A DNA stretch of 64,000 bases. It comes from Streptomyces sp. NBC_01296 (GTDB lineage: Bacteria > Actinomycetota > Actinomycetes > Streptomycetales > Streptomycetaceae). Where the stretch lies: assembly GCF_035984415.1 (NCBI RefSeq), contig NZ_CP130720.1:3224001-3288000 (forward strand). The letters are read 5' to 3'. This document shows, piece by piece, positions 8,082 to 15,254 of the stretch. A program made the translations under genes and the position numbers. Under the pieces are notes generated by a model. That model searched no databases, was not told the origin of the DNA, and saw only the letters and a program-made list of their open reading frames with translations. Every line of letters begins with the position of its first letter. The stretch's first letter is position 1.

Positions 8082-9047
8082 ATGCGTGCACTTCTCGTGG
8101 CCAACCCAGCAGCGACGACCACCAGTGCGCGCACGCGCGACGTCCTGACCCATGCCCTGGCCAGCGAGATGAAGCTGGAGGCGGTGACCACCGAGTACCG
8201 CGGGCACGCCCGGGACCTGGGCCGCACGGCGACCGAGAACGGCATCGACCTCGTCGTGGCACTCGGCGGCGACGGCACGGTCAACGAGGTGGTCAACGGG
8301 CTGCTGCACAACGGGCCGGATCCGGAGCGGCTGCCCCGGCTGGCGGTGGTCCCCGGCGGCTCGACCAATGTGTTCGCCCGCGCGCTCGGGCTGCCCAACG
8401 ACGCGGTCGAGGCGACCGGCGCCCTGCTGGACGCACTGCGGGAACAGCGCGAGCGGACGGTGGGCCTCGGGCTGGCGGCCGGCACCCCGGGCACGGAGGA
8501 CGAGTCGGTTCCGGCGCGCTGGTTCACGTTCTGCGCGGGCTTCGGTTTCGACGCGGGGGTGGTGGGCCGGGTCGAGCAGCAGCGGGAGCGCGGCAAGCGT
8601 TCGACGCACGCCCTGTACGTACGACAGCTGATGCGTCAGTTCTGGGACGACCCGAACCGGCGCCACGGCACGGTGACGCTGGAGCGCCCCGGCGCGGATC
8701 CCGTCACCGGCCTGGCGCTGTCGATAGTCTGCAACACCTCGCCGTGGACGTATCTGGGCAATCGTCCGCTTTACGCCTCTCCGGAGGCGTCGTTCGATAC
8801 TGCACTTGACGTATTGGCGCTCAACCGTTTGTCAACTCCGGCGGTCGCCCGCTACGCCACACAGCTCCTGACCTCGACTCCTGAGCGCGGTCCGCACGGC
8901 AAGCACGCGGTGTCTCTGCACGATCTGACCGACTTCACCTTGCATTCGAAGGTTCCGCTTCCGTTCCAGATGGACGGAGACCACCTCGGTCTGCGCACCA
9001 GCGTTCGGTTCACAGGCGTACGCCGTGCACTGCGTGTGATTGTGTGA
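8082..9047 (+). CDS. Diacylglycerol/lipid kinase family protein (DAGK catalytic domain)
   Basis: The 321-residue protein has the DAGK_cat fold. ALGGDGTVNEVVNG is the nucleotide-binding loop and VPGGSTNVFAR the conserved second loop. The C-terminal half matches the YegS/BmrU-type beta domain (FCAGFGFDAGVVGRV). It should phosphorylate diacylglycerol or a related lipid at the inner membrane face. The exact substrate cannot be read from sequence. It lies directly upstream of wblE on the same strand, but a 321-bp promoter-bearing gap separates them. Confidence 0.87.
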   Translation: MRALLVANPAATTTSARTRDVLTHALASEMKLEAVTTEYRGHARDLGRTATENGIDLVVALGGDGTVNEVVNGLLHNGPDPERLPRLAVVPGGSTNVFARALGLPNDAVEATGALLDALREQRERTVGLGLAAGTPGTEDESVPARWFTFCAGFGFDAGVVGRVEQQRERGKRSTHALYVRQLMRQFWDDPNRRHGTVTLERPGADPVTGLALSIVCNTSPWTYLGNRPLYASPEASFDTALDVLALNRLSTPAVARYATQLLTSTPERGPHGKHAVSLHDLTDFTLHSKVPLPFQMDGDHLGLRTSVRFTGVRRALRVIV

Positions 9048-9368
9048 GTGGAAGGGCCCAAAGTCCTTTCACTCGAACGTTTACACGCCGGTCCACCCTC
9101 ACGATGTAGGGCTGTGACCTAGTAGACACCGACGAATCAAAAAAAACTTTCCGGAAGGGGTTGTATCCCCGTCCGAGGTTTGCGAATCTCTTCATGGCGA
9201 TCGGGACAGCCCGCAAAACCCGGCACCCACACAGACCGCCAGAACCCCTCACGAGTCCCTGACTGACCTTCCAGGAAACTGGCCGGTCGCCCTTCCCTCA
9301 CGGGGGGATTCGTGAAAGCGTTCACATTCACAAGCAACCTGCCCGCAATACAAGGAGATGGAGCAGCC
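9048..9368 (+). other. Gene-free leader of wblE
   Basis: This 321-bp stretch holds no convincing ORF. It is less G+C-rich than its surroundings, with an eight-A run near 9140, which suits a promoter region. GGAAG at 9153 and GTT at 9178 look like a sigma-R promoter, but the 20-bp spacer is longer than the usual 18-19. A small inverted repeat, GTGAA-AGCG-TTCAC, sits about 50 bp before the wblE start. A long untranslated leader is likely. Confidence 0.4.
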
Positions 9369-9626
9369 ATGGACTGGCGTCACAACGCCGTTTGCCGCGA
9401 GGAAGACCCGGAACTCTTCTTCCCCATCGGCAACACCGGTCCTGCGCTGCTGCAGATCGAGGAAGCCAAGGCCGTCTGCCGCCGCTGCCCCGTCATGGAG
9501 CAGTGCCTGCAGTGGGCGCTCGAGTCCGGTCAGGACTCCGGCGTCTGGGGCGGTCTCAGCGAGGACGAGCGCCGCGCGATGAAGCGCCGCGCCGCTCGCA
9601 ATCGGGCGCGCAACGCCACCGCCTGA
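9369..9626 (+). CDS. wblE: WhiB-family Fe-S transcription factor WblE
   Basis: The 85-residue protein has the four-cysteine WhiB cluster (C9, C37, C40, C46), where CRRCPVMEQC is the C-x2-C-x5-C part. The turn GVWGGLSEDERR precedes a basic C-terminal tail (MKRRAARNRARN) that contacts DNA. It is the counterpart of mycobacterial WhiB1, a 4Fe-4S protein that reacts with NO and binds the housekeeping sigma factor. ATG 9369 follows AAGGAG; the in-frame ATG at 9312 would add a non-homologous tail. The neighbouring PdtaS-like kinase matches the mycobacterial whiB1-pdtaS order. Confidence 0.93.
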   Translation: MDWRHNAVCREEDPELFFPIGNTGPALLQIEEAKAVCRRCPVMEQCLQWALESGQDSGVWGGLSEDERRAMKRRAARNRARNATA

Positions 9627-9693
9627 CATCGACTTTCGAGCCTCGAGCCGCAGCGCGTAGCAACACCTGACAAGCGCTCAGCAACGTGCTCTT

Positions 9694-9727
9694 GAGCCCC
9701 GGACCGAGAACCTTCGGTCCGGGGCTC
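9694..9727. terminator. Bidirectional terminator between wblE and pdtaS
   Basis: A perfect 14-bp stem (GAGCCCCGGACCGA with its complement) closes a 6-nt loop between two convergent genes. There is no long T-run, as is usual in Streptomyces. Confidence 0.8.
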
Positions 9728-9763
9728 AGTGCTGTCCGGGGCACGGTTCGTCACACGGCGTGA

Positions 9764-11233
9764 CTACTTCTGCGGGCTGACCGGGACGTCGAGGACGACC
9801 TTGGTGCCGCGCGGCTCGGCCCGGAGCATGTCGAACGTGCCGCCGAGCTCGCCCTCCACGAGGGTCCGTACGATCTGCAGCCCGAGGTTTCCGGCGCGCT
9901 GCGGGTCGAAGCCCTCGGGCAGACCGGAGCCGTCGTCGAGCACCGTGATCAGCAGCCGGCCGTCGGCGCGGCCGGTGCCGGTGCGGGTCGCGGACACCTC
10001 CACCCGGCCGCCCTCCCCCTGGGTGAACGCGTGCTCCAGGGCGTTCTGGAGGATCTCGGTCAGCACCATCGACAGCGGAGTGGCGACCTCCGCGTCCAGG
10101 ATCCCGAACCGGCCGGTACGCCGGCACTCCACCTTGCCCGGCGAGATCTCGGCGACCATCGCGATGACGCGGTCGGCGATCTCGTCGAACTCGACGCGCT
10201 CGTCCAGGTTCTGAGAGAGCGTCTCGTGCACGATCGCGATCGAACCGACACGGCGCACGGCCTCGTTGAGCGCCTCGCGGCCGCCCTCGGAATCCATCCG
10301 CCTGGCCTGCAACCGCAGCAGTGCCGCCACGGTCTGCAGGTTGTTCTTCACCCGGTGGTGGATCTCCCGGATGGTCGCGTCCTTGGTGATCAATTCGCGT
10401 TCGCGACGGCGCAGTTCCGTGACGTCCCGGCACAGGACGAGGGAGCCGATCCGGGTGCCCTTGGGCTTGAGCGGGATGGCGCGCAGCTGGATGACCCCGC
10501 TGTTGCCCTCGATCTCGGTCTCGCGCGGGGCCCAGCCGCTGGCGAGCTTGACGATCGCCTCGTCCACGGGGCCGCGGGAGGGGGCGAGTTCGGCGGTGGT
10601 GGTGCCCAGGTGCTGGCCGACGAGGTCGGCGGCGAGGCCGAGCCGGTGGTAGGCGGAGAGCGCGTTCGGGGACGCGTACGTGACCACCCCGTCGGCGTCG
10701 AGCCGGATCAGGCCGTCGCCCGCCCGCGGGGAGGCGTCCATGTCCACCTGCTGGCCGGGGTACGGAAAGGTTCCGGCGGCGATCATCTGGGCCAGGTCGG
10801 AGGCGGACTGGAGGTAGGTGAGCTCCAGCCGGCTGGGTGTACGCACAGTGAGCAGGTTGGTGTTCCGGGCGATCACTCCGAGTACCCGGCCCTCGCGGCG
10901 CACCGGGATGGACTCGACGCGGACGGGCACCTCCTCGCGCCACTCCGGGTCGCCCTCGCGCACGATCCGGCCCTCGTCGAGCGCGGCGTCCAGCAGTGGG
11001 CGCCGGCCGCGCGGCACCAGGTGGCCGACCATGTCGTCCTGGTACGAGGTGGGGCCCGTGTTGGGGCGCATCTGTGCGACCGAGACGTACCGGGTGCCGT
11101 CGAGGGTGGGAACCCACAGCACGAGGTCGGCGAAGGAGAGGTCGGAGAGCAGCTGCCACTCCGAGACCAGCAGGTGGAGCCACTCCAGGTCGGTTTCACT
11201 GAGAGCGGTGTGCTGGCGTACGAGGTCGTTCAT
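9764..11233 (-). CDS. pdtaS: PdtaS-type cytosolic sensor histidine kinase
   Basis: The 489-residue protein has no membrane segment. The order is an N-terminal GAF_4-like domain (about 1-150), a PAS domain (about 165-290), HisKA_2 with REIHHRVKNNLQTVAALL, and HATPase_c with EILQNALEHAF (N box), DDGSGLPEGF and GNLGLQIVRTLV (G boxes). This is the layout of mycobacterial PdtaS, which phosphorylates the ANTAR RNA-binding regulator PdtaR. No ANTAR gene lies nearby. ATG 11233 has no clear ribosome site; GTG 11242 is an alternative. The gene converges on wblE, as in mycobacteria. A DasR-like site lies 146 bp upstream. Confidence 0.88.
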   Translation of the reverse strand: MNDLVRQHTALSETDLEWLHLLVSEWQLLSDLSFADLVLWVPTLDGTRYVSVAQMRPNTGPTSYQDDMVGHLVPRGRRPLLDAALDEGRIVREGDPEWREEVPVRVESIPVRREGRVLGVIARNTNLLTVRTPSRLELTYLQSASDLAQMIAAGTFPYPGQQVDMDASPRAGDGLIRLDADGVVTYASPNALSAYHRLGLAADLVGQHLGTTTAELAPSRGPVDEAIVKLASGWAPRETEIEGNSGVIQLRAIPLKPKGTRIGSLVLCRDVTELRRRERELITKDATIREIHHRVKNNLQTVAALLRLQARRMDSEGGREALNEAVRRVGSIAIVHETLSQNLDERVEFDEIADRVIAMVAEISPGKVECRRTGRFGILDAEVATPLSMVLTEILQNALEHAFTQGEGGRVEVSATRTGTGRADGRLLITVLDDGSGLPEGFDPQRAGNLGLQIVRTLVEGELGGTFDMLRAEPRGTKVVLDVPVSPQK

Positions 11234-11345
11234 GGAGGGCACGTGGCGAGCGTACCCCGGGTAGGGGCCATGACTTTCCCCACGGCGACTACTCAGGAGT
11301 ATCCAGGAGGGGCTTCGTCCGCGTACTGTTGGAGGAAGTGACGGG

Positions 11346-11462
11346 ATGGCAGAGTCCGTCATTGGATGGACAGAACAGAATGGTCTAGTCCACAATTGGC
11401 GTAAGCTTCCGCCCTCCCCGCACAGGAGGACGGATCGAGGTAAGCCGCGCGCTCTGCCCTGA
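11346..11462 (+). CDS. Possible 38-residue small protein or leader peptide
   Basis: ATG 11346 follows GGAGGAAG at 11331-11338 with 7-nt spacing, an excellent ribosome site. The peptide begins MAESVIGWTEQNGLVHNWRK and ends with a basic, proline-rich tail, stopping at TGA 11460. Codon third positions are not G/C biased, unlike real genes here, so translation is uncertain. The family is not recognised. Confidence 0.3.
   Translation: MAESVIGWTEQNGLVHNWRKLPPSPHRRTDRGKPRALP
11379..11394. promoter_or_regulatory. DasR-responsive element (dre)-like site
   Basis: AATGGTCTAGTCCACA matches the dre consensus ACTGGTCTAGACCACT at 13 of 16 positions. It is as good as the sites at nagB and dasA in this window, but lies 2.9 kb from nagB, between pdtaS and a TetR gene. 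Confidence 0.55.
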
Positions 11463-11528
11463 CTGCGCAGGCACCTCCCACCGGCCGGAGGGAACCGCAC
11501 ACCCGCCGGCCGTAAGTACTCCGGGCTA

Positions 11529-11565
11529 CGGTGCCGGACGGGCTGAGGGTCCCGTCCCGGCACCG
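11529..11565. terminator. Large hairpin, possible terminator of a short plus-strand transcript
   Basis: A 14-bp stem with one bulged G (CGGTGCCGGACGGG and its partner ending GGCACCG) closes an 8-nt loop. No T-run follows. It sits 67 bp after the small ORF and 91 bp beyond the stop of the TetR gene, so it could also terminate that gene. Confidence 0.45.
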
Positions 11566-11655
11566 TGGCCCAGAGGAATTTCTGAGCGGAATTTCTGAGC
11601 GGAAATCCTTTTCGGCGGCAGCCCGCGGGGCGCGTCGCCCGCATACCGCGGCCGC

Positions 11656-12249
11656 CTACTGCGGCCAGGCCCCCATCGCCAGTTCCGCAACCGCTTCCAG
11701 TTCTTCCCGGCTCGCCCCGTCGCGCGACTGCTGGGACATCCCCACGAGCACCGCCATCGCGTAGCGGGCCAGCGCCTGCGCGTCCGTGCCGGCGGGCAGC
11801 GCGCCGGCGGCGACGTCCGCCCTGATCCTGCGCGCGAACACCTCCAGGCCGGCGTCGCGGCGTTCGCGCAGGGCCTGGGCCACCTCCTGCGAGGTGGTGT
11901 TGACGGCCGCGCTGATCACCAGGCAGCCCGGCGGGTGGGCCGGGTCGGTGTAGATCTCGGCCGCCTCGCGCAGGACGCGCCGCAGGCCGGCCCGGGCGGT
12001 GGGCTCCTCGGCCAGGGCCACGGCCGCGAAGTCGGCGTACCGGCCGCCGTAGACCGCGACGACCTCGTCGAAGAGCTTGCGCTTGTCGCCGAAGGCGGCG
12101 TACAGGCTGGGTGCGCCGATGCCCAGCGAGGCGGTCAGGTCGGAGATCGAGGTCCCCTCGTAGCCGCGCTCCCAGAAAGCGAGCATCGCCTTGTCGAGGG
12201 CGGCGTCGCGGTCGAAGGAGCGGGGCCTGCCGCGCTGTCCGGTCACCAT
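11656..12249 (-). CDS. TetR-family transcriptional regulator
   Basis: The 197-residue protein has an N-terminal TetR helix-turn-helix: RSFDRDAALDKAMLAFWERG then SISDLTASLGIGAPSLYAAF. The C-terminal domain resembles the TetR_C group of AcrR-like regulators (CLVISAAVNTTSQEVAQALRER). ATG 12249 starts MVTGQRGRPR; ATG 12258 would add three residues. It diverges from an SDR gene and very probably represses it and itself from the shared 86-bp region. The ligand is unknown. Confidence 0.87.
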   Translation of the reverse strand: MVTGQRGRPRSFDRDAALDKAMLAFWERGYEGTSISDLTASLGIGAPSLYAAFGDKRKLFDEVVAVYGGRYADFAAVALAEEPTARAGLRRVLREAAEIYTDPAHPPGCLVISAAVNTTSQEVAQALRERRDAGLEVFARRIRADVAAGALPAGTDAQALARYAMAVLVGMSQQSRDGASREELEAVAELAMGAWPQ

Positions 12250-12335
12250 GGGACTCATTCTATAGCGAGCGTTACGTAATCTGGTACGGTCTCTTTCTGT
12301 AGCGACCACTATCAAATGCTGAAGGGGGGCGCGTC
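12250..12335. promoter_or_regulatory. Divergent TetR/SDR promoter region with likely operator
   Basis: This short A/T-richer segment holds the palindrome TTACGTAA at 12272-12279 and two direct copies of TAGCGA (near 12263 and 12300). These are typical of a TetR operator overlapping two divergent promoters. Which repeat is bound cannot be told. Confidence 0.45.
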
Positions 12336-13097
12336 ATGGGCGTGCTCAAGGGGAAGACGGCACTGGTCACGGGCGGCAGCCGGGGTATCGGGCGGGCGGT
12401 GGCGGAGCGGCTGGCCCGGGACGGGGCGCTGGTCGCCGTGCACTACGGGCGCAACGAGGAGGCGGCGAAGGAAACGGTCGCGGCCATCGGGGCGGCCGGC
12501 GGACGGGCGTTCGCGATCGGGGCCGAGCTCGGGGTTCCGGGTGATGCGCAGGCCCTGTGGGCGGCGTACGAGGCGCACCCGCTGCACACCGACACGGTCG
12601 ACATCCTGGTGAACAACGCGGGCGCCGCCACGTTCGCCGGCATCGCGGACACCGACGAGGAGACGTACGACCGGGTGCACGCGCTCAACGCGAAGGCGCC
12701 GTTCTTCGTGATCAGGCACGGGCTGGCGCGGCTGCGGGACGGCGGCCGGATCGTGAACGTGACCGGCACCCCGGAGATCGCCCTGCCCGCGATCCTGGCC
12801 ACGATCGCGGCCAAGGGCGCGGTGAACGCGCTGACCCGGTCCCTGGCGGCCGAGCTGGCCCCGCGCGGGATCACCGTGAACTCGGTGGGCCCCGGCATCA
12901 CGGACACCGACCTCAACGCGGCCTGGCTGGCGGACCCCGCGGCGCGGGCGCACGCGTCCTCCCGCTCCGTCTTCGGGCGGGTGGGCACGGCCGACGAAGT
13001 CGCCGACGTGGTGGCGTTCCTGGCCTCGGCGGACTCCCGCTGGGTGACGGGCCAGCACCTGGACGCGACGGGCGGCCTGCAGCTGTCGCTGCTCTGA
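12336..13097 (+). CDS. Short-chain dehydrogenase/reductase lacking the catalytic Tyr
   Basis: The 253-residue classical SDR has the cofactor loop TGGSRGIG, NNAG, and the post-active-site GITVNSVGPGITDTD. The catalytic tetrad is broken. In LATIAAKGAVNAL the Tyr of Y-x-x-x-K is Thr (codon ACG), and the preceding Ser is replaced in VNVTGTPE. Lys and Asn remain. NAD(P) binding is likely, but normal SDR chemistry is doubtful, so it may bind a ligand or act as a non-enzymatic partner. It diverges from a TetR regulator that probably controls it. Confidence 0.85.
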   Translation: MGVLKGKTALVTGGSRGIGRAVAERLARDGALVAVHYGRNEEAAKETVAAIGAAGGRAFAIGAELGVPGDAQALWAAYEAHPLHTDTVDILVNNAGAATFAGIADTDEETYDRVHALNAKAPFFVIRHGLARLRDGGRIVNVTGTPEIALPAILATIAAKGAVNALTRSLAAELAPRGITVNSVGPGITDTDLNAAWLADPAARAHASSRSVFGRVGTADEVADVVAFLASADSRWVTGQHLDATGGLQLSLL

Positions 13098-13118
13098 GCG
13101 GCGCGGCCCCAGGCCGGA

Positions 13119-14174
13119 TCAGTGGGTCTCGGTGACCTTGGCCAGTGCTCTCGGGGCGTCCGGGTCCTGGCCGCGGGCGATGGTCACCTCGTACGCGAGG
13201 AGCTGGAGCGGGAGGATCTCCAGCAGGGGCTGCAGCTCCTCGGGCACGCCGTCGACGGGCAGCGCGAACCCGGTGGTCGCCTGCTCGACCTGCTCCTTCG
13301 ACCCGACGGCGAACAGGTCGGCCCCCCTGGCCCGCAGCCGGTCGAGCACGGGCTGCAGCGCCTCGCCGCCGCGGCCGTCGGGGACCACCGCGATCACCGG
13401 GGAGACGTTGTCGACCATGGCGAGCGGGCCGTGCAGCAGGTCCGCGCCGGAGTAGGCCAGGGCGGGGATGTAGCTGGTCTCCATCAGCTTGAGGGCGGCC
13501 TCGCGGGCCGTGGGGTAGCCGAAGCCCCGGGAGGTGACCACCATCCGCTCGGCGAACCGGTACCGCGCGGCCAGCTCCCGCACCTCGCCGCCCCGCGCGA
13601 GCACCTCCTGCGCGAGCCCGGGCAGCGCCGCCGCGGCCCGGGTGCCGTCCGCGTCGCGCAGCCCCTCGGCGAAGAGGAACAGCGCGAGCAGCGAGGCCGT
13701 GTAGGTCTTGGTGGCGGGCAGGGCCTTCTCGGGCCCGGCCAGGATGTCGATCTGGTACTCGGCGACCGCGGCCAGCCCGGAGTCGGCGTTGTTGGTGACG
13801 GCGAGCGTGATCGCCCCGGCGGTACGGGCGGCCAGGGTGGAGGCGATGAGGTCGGGCGAGCCGCCGGACTGGCTGACGGTGACGAGGAGGACGTCGTCGA
13901 GCCGGGGCCGGGCTCCGTACGCGGTGATGGTGGACATGGAGCTGAGCCCGCAGGGCAGTCCGTGCCCGACCTCGAGCAGGTACTTCCCGTAGAGCGCCGC
14001 GTGATCGGAACTCCCCCGGGCGGCGAGCAGCACGAACCGCGGCCGCCTCTCGGCGATCGCCCGGGCCGTGCGCGCGATGGGCCCGGCCCCGTCGGTGAGG
14101 AGCCGCCGCCACACCTCGGGCTGCTGTGCGATCTCGGCGGCCATGATGCTCCCGTGCCGCTCCACAGCGGGCAT
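13119..14174 (-). CDS. SIS-domain sugar-phosphate isomerase/deaminase (GlmS C-terminal / NagB-II type)
   Basis: The 351-residue protein is two SIS domains without the glutaminase half of GlmS. LLAARGSSDHAALYGKY and TVSQSGGSPD form the first sugar-phosphate site, EKALPATKTYTAS and FGYPTAREAALKLMETSY the second. Such proteins isomerise or deaminate amino-sugar phosphates (AgaS, NagB-II). It diverges from nagB, with a DasR operator between them, so it is probably part of the DasR regulon. ATG 14174 is 8 nt from GGAGG; GTG 14183 is an alternative. Its exact substrate is not fixed by sequence. Confidence 0.82.
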   Translation of the reverse strand: MPAVERHGSIMAAEIAQQPEVWRRLLTDGAGPIARTARAIAERRPRFVLLAARGSSDHAALYGKYLLEVGHGLPCGLSSMSTITAYGARPRLDDVLLVTVSQSGGSPDLIASTLAARTAGAITLAVTNNADSGLAAVAEYQIDILAGPEKALPATKTYTASLLALFLFAEGLRDADGTRAAAALPGLAQEVLARGGEVRELAARYRFAERMVVTSRGFGYPTAREAALKLMETSYIPALAYSGADLLHGPLAMVDNVSPVIAVVPDGRGGEALQPVLDRLRARGADLFAVGSKEQVEQATTGFALPVDGVPEELQPLLEILPLQLLAYEVTIARGQDPDAPRALAKVTETH

Positions 14175-14319
14175 GTGCCCCACCTCCGCGTACCAGAATC
14201 CCGCGACCGGGGCTGCGCTGCACGTCCTGGCGCCGGGAGGCCGGGGGCGGGGAACCGGATCACCATGAGAAGGAGGGGAGTGGGCGCAGACCGGCCTGGG
14301 GCGGCCCCGCCTCTGCTAG

Positions 14320-14335
14320 ATTGGTCTATACCACA
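14320..14335. promoter_or_regulatory. DasR operator (dre) in the nagB/SIS promoter region
   Basis: ATTGGTCTATACCACA matches the dre consensus at 13 of 16 positions. It lies 29 bp before nagB and 145 bp before the divergent SIS gene. DasR is released by glucosamine-6-phosphate, so GlcNAc breakdown should induce nagB. Confidence 0.85.
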
Positions 14336-14364
14336 CCGTCCCACTCCAGATCGGCAGGCCCCGC

Positions 14365-15150
14365 GTGGAAGTTGTCATCGTCCCGGACGCCAAGGCAGGC
14401 GGCGAGCTCATCGCGGAGGCCATGGCCGCCCTGGTCCGACGCAAGCCCGACGCCCTGCTCGGTGTGGCGACCGGCTCCACCCCGCTGCCCATCTACGAAG
14501 CCCTGGCCGCCAAGGTGAAGGCCGGCGAGGCCGACGCCTCCCGGGCCCGCATCTGCCAGCTCGACGAGTACGTCGGCCTGCCGGCCGGGCACCCGGAGTC
14601 GTACCGCGCCGTCGTGCTCCGCGAGGTCGTCGAGCCGCTCGGCCTGTCCGAGGCCGCCTTCATGGGCCCCGACGGCTCCGCCGCGGACGTCGTCGCGGCG
14701 TGCGAGGCGTACGACCGCGCGCTGGCGCAGGCCGGCGGAGTGGACCTCCAGCTGCTCGGCATCGGCACCGACGGGCACATCGGCTTCAACGAGCCCTGCT
14801 CCTCGCTCGCCTCCCGCACCCGCATCAAGACGCTGACCGAGCAGACGCGCGTCGACAACGCGCGCTTCTTCGACGACGACATAGACCAGGTCCCGCACCA
14901 CGTCATCACCCAGGGCATCGGCACCATCCTGGACGCCCGCCACCTGGTCCTGCTCGCGACCGGCGAGGGCAAGGCCGAGGCCGTCGCGCAGACCGTCGAA
15001 GGGCCGTTGTCGGCGCTGGTCCCGGCGTCTGCGCTGCAGCTGCACCGGCATGCGACGGTGGTCGTGGACGAGGCCGCCGCGTCCAAGCTGAAGCTGGCGG
15101 ACTACTTCCGGCACGCCTACGCCAACAAGCCCGCGTGGCAGGGGCTTTAG
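14365..15150 (+). CDS. nagB: Glucosamine-6-phosphate deaminase
   Basis: The 261-residue protein has the family's usual length. It converts glucosamine-6-phosphate to fructose-6-phosphate and ammonia. GVATGSTPLPIYEAL binds the phosphate, QLDEYVGL is the conserved loop, and LGIGTDGHIGFNEP carries the catalytic Asp/His region. The GTG 14365 start has only a weak ribosome site. A dre operator sits in the promoter and a strong terminator follows. It completes cytoplasmic use of the sugars imported by DasABC, after phosphorylation and deacetylation by enzymes not in this window. Confidence 0.95.
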   Translation: MEVVIVPDAKAGGELIAEAMAALVRRKPDALLGVATGSTPLPIYEALAAKVKAGEADASRARICQLDEYVGLPAGHPESYRAVVLREVVEPLGLSEAAFMGPDGSAADVVAACEAYDRALAQAGGVDLQLLGIGTDGHIGFNEPCSSLASRTRIKTLTEQTRVDNARFFDDDIDQVPHHVITQGIGTILDARHLVLLATGEGKAEAVAQTVEGPLSALVPASALQLHRHATVVVDEAAASKLKLADYFRHAYANKPAWQGL

Positions 15151-15171
15151 GCGGCGCCGCGCCACGCGCAA

Positions 15172-15207
15172 GAAGGGCCGGGCTCCCGTTTCGGGGCCCG
15201 GCCCTTC
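15172..15207. terminator. Terminator after nagB
   Basis: A perfect 12-bp stem (GAAGGGCCGGGC and its complement) closes a 12-nt loop that can pair further. It lies 21 bp after the nagB stop, between convergent nagB and the hexosaminidase gene. Confidence 0.82.
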
Positions 15208-15254
15208 GTTGTCCCGGGCTCTGCCCGGACCCGCGCCTCACACGCCGGCCCGGC

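Larger units (their letters stand above)
11234..11655. other. 422-bp gap with DasR-like site, small ORF and hairpin
   Basis: No normal-length gene is present. From left to right it holds the pdtaS upstream region, a palindrome TACTCAGGAGTA near 11289-11300, a strong Shine-Dalgarno with a 38-codon ORF (11346-11462), a DasR-like operator inside that ORF, and a large hairpin (11529-11565). Two copies of TTTCTGAGCGGAA-like sequence lie at about 11578-11605. The order suggests a short plus-strand transcript, or a complex leader. Confidence 0.5.

Noticed and set aside
9153..9180. Sigma-R-like promoter (GGAAG...GTT) before wblE
   Set aside because: The spacer is 20 bp and the first element is GGAAG, both off the GGAAT-N18/19-GTT consensus; kept only as a note in the leader entry.
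11289..11300. BldD box at TACTCAGGAGTA
   Set aside because: The palindrome has one extra central base relative to the BldD consensus and lacks the outer T/A positions.
11395..11570. Known riboswitch or RNase P/SRP-type RNA in the pdtaS-TetR gap
   Set aside because: I could not match it to RNase P RNA, SRP RNA or a cobalamin-type core; only a possible short transcript remains.
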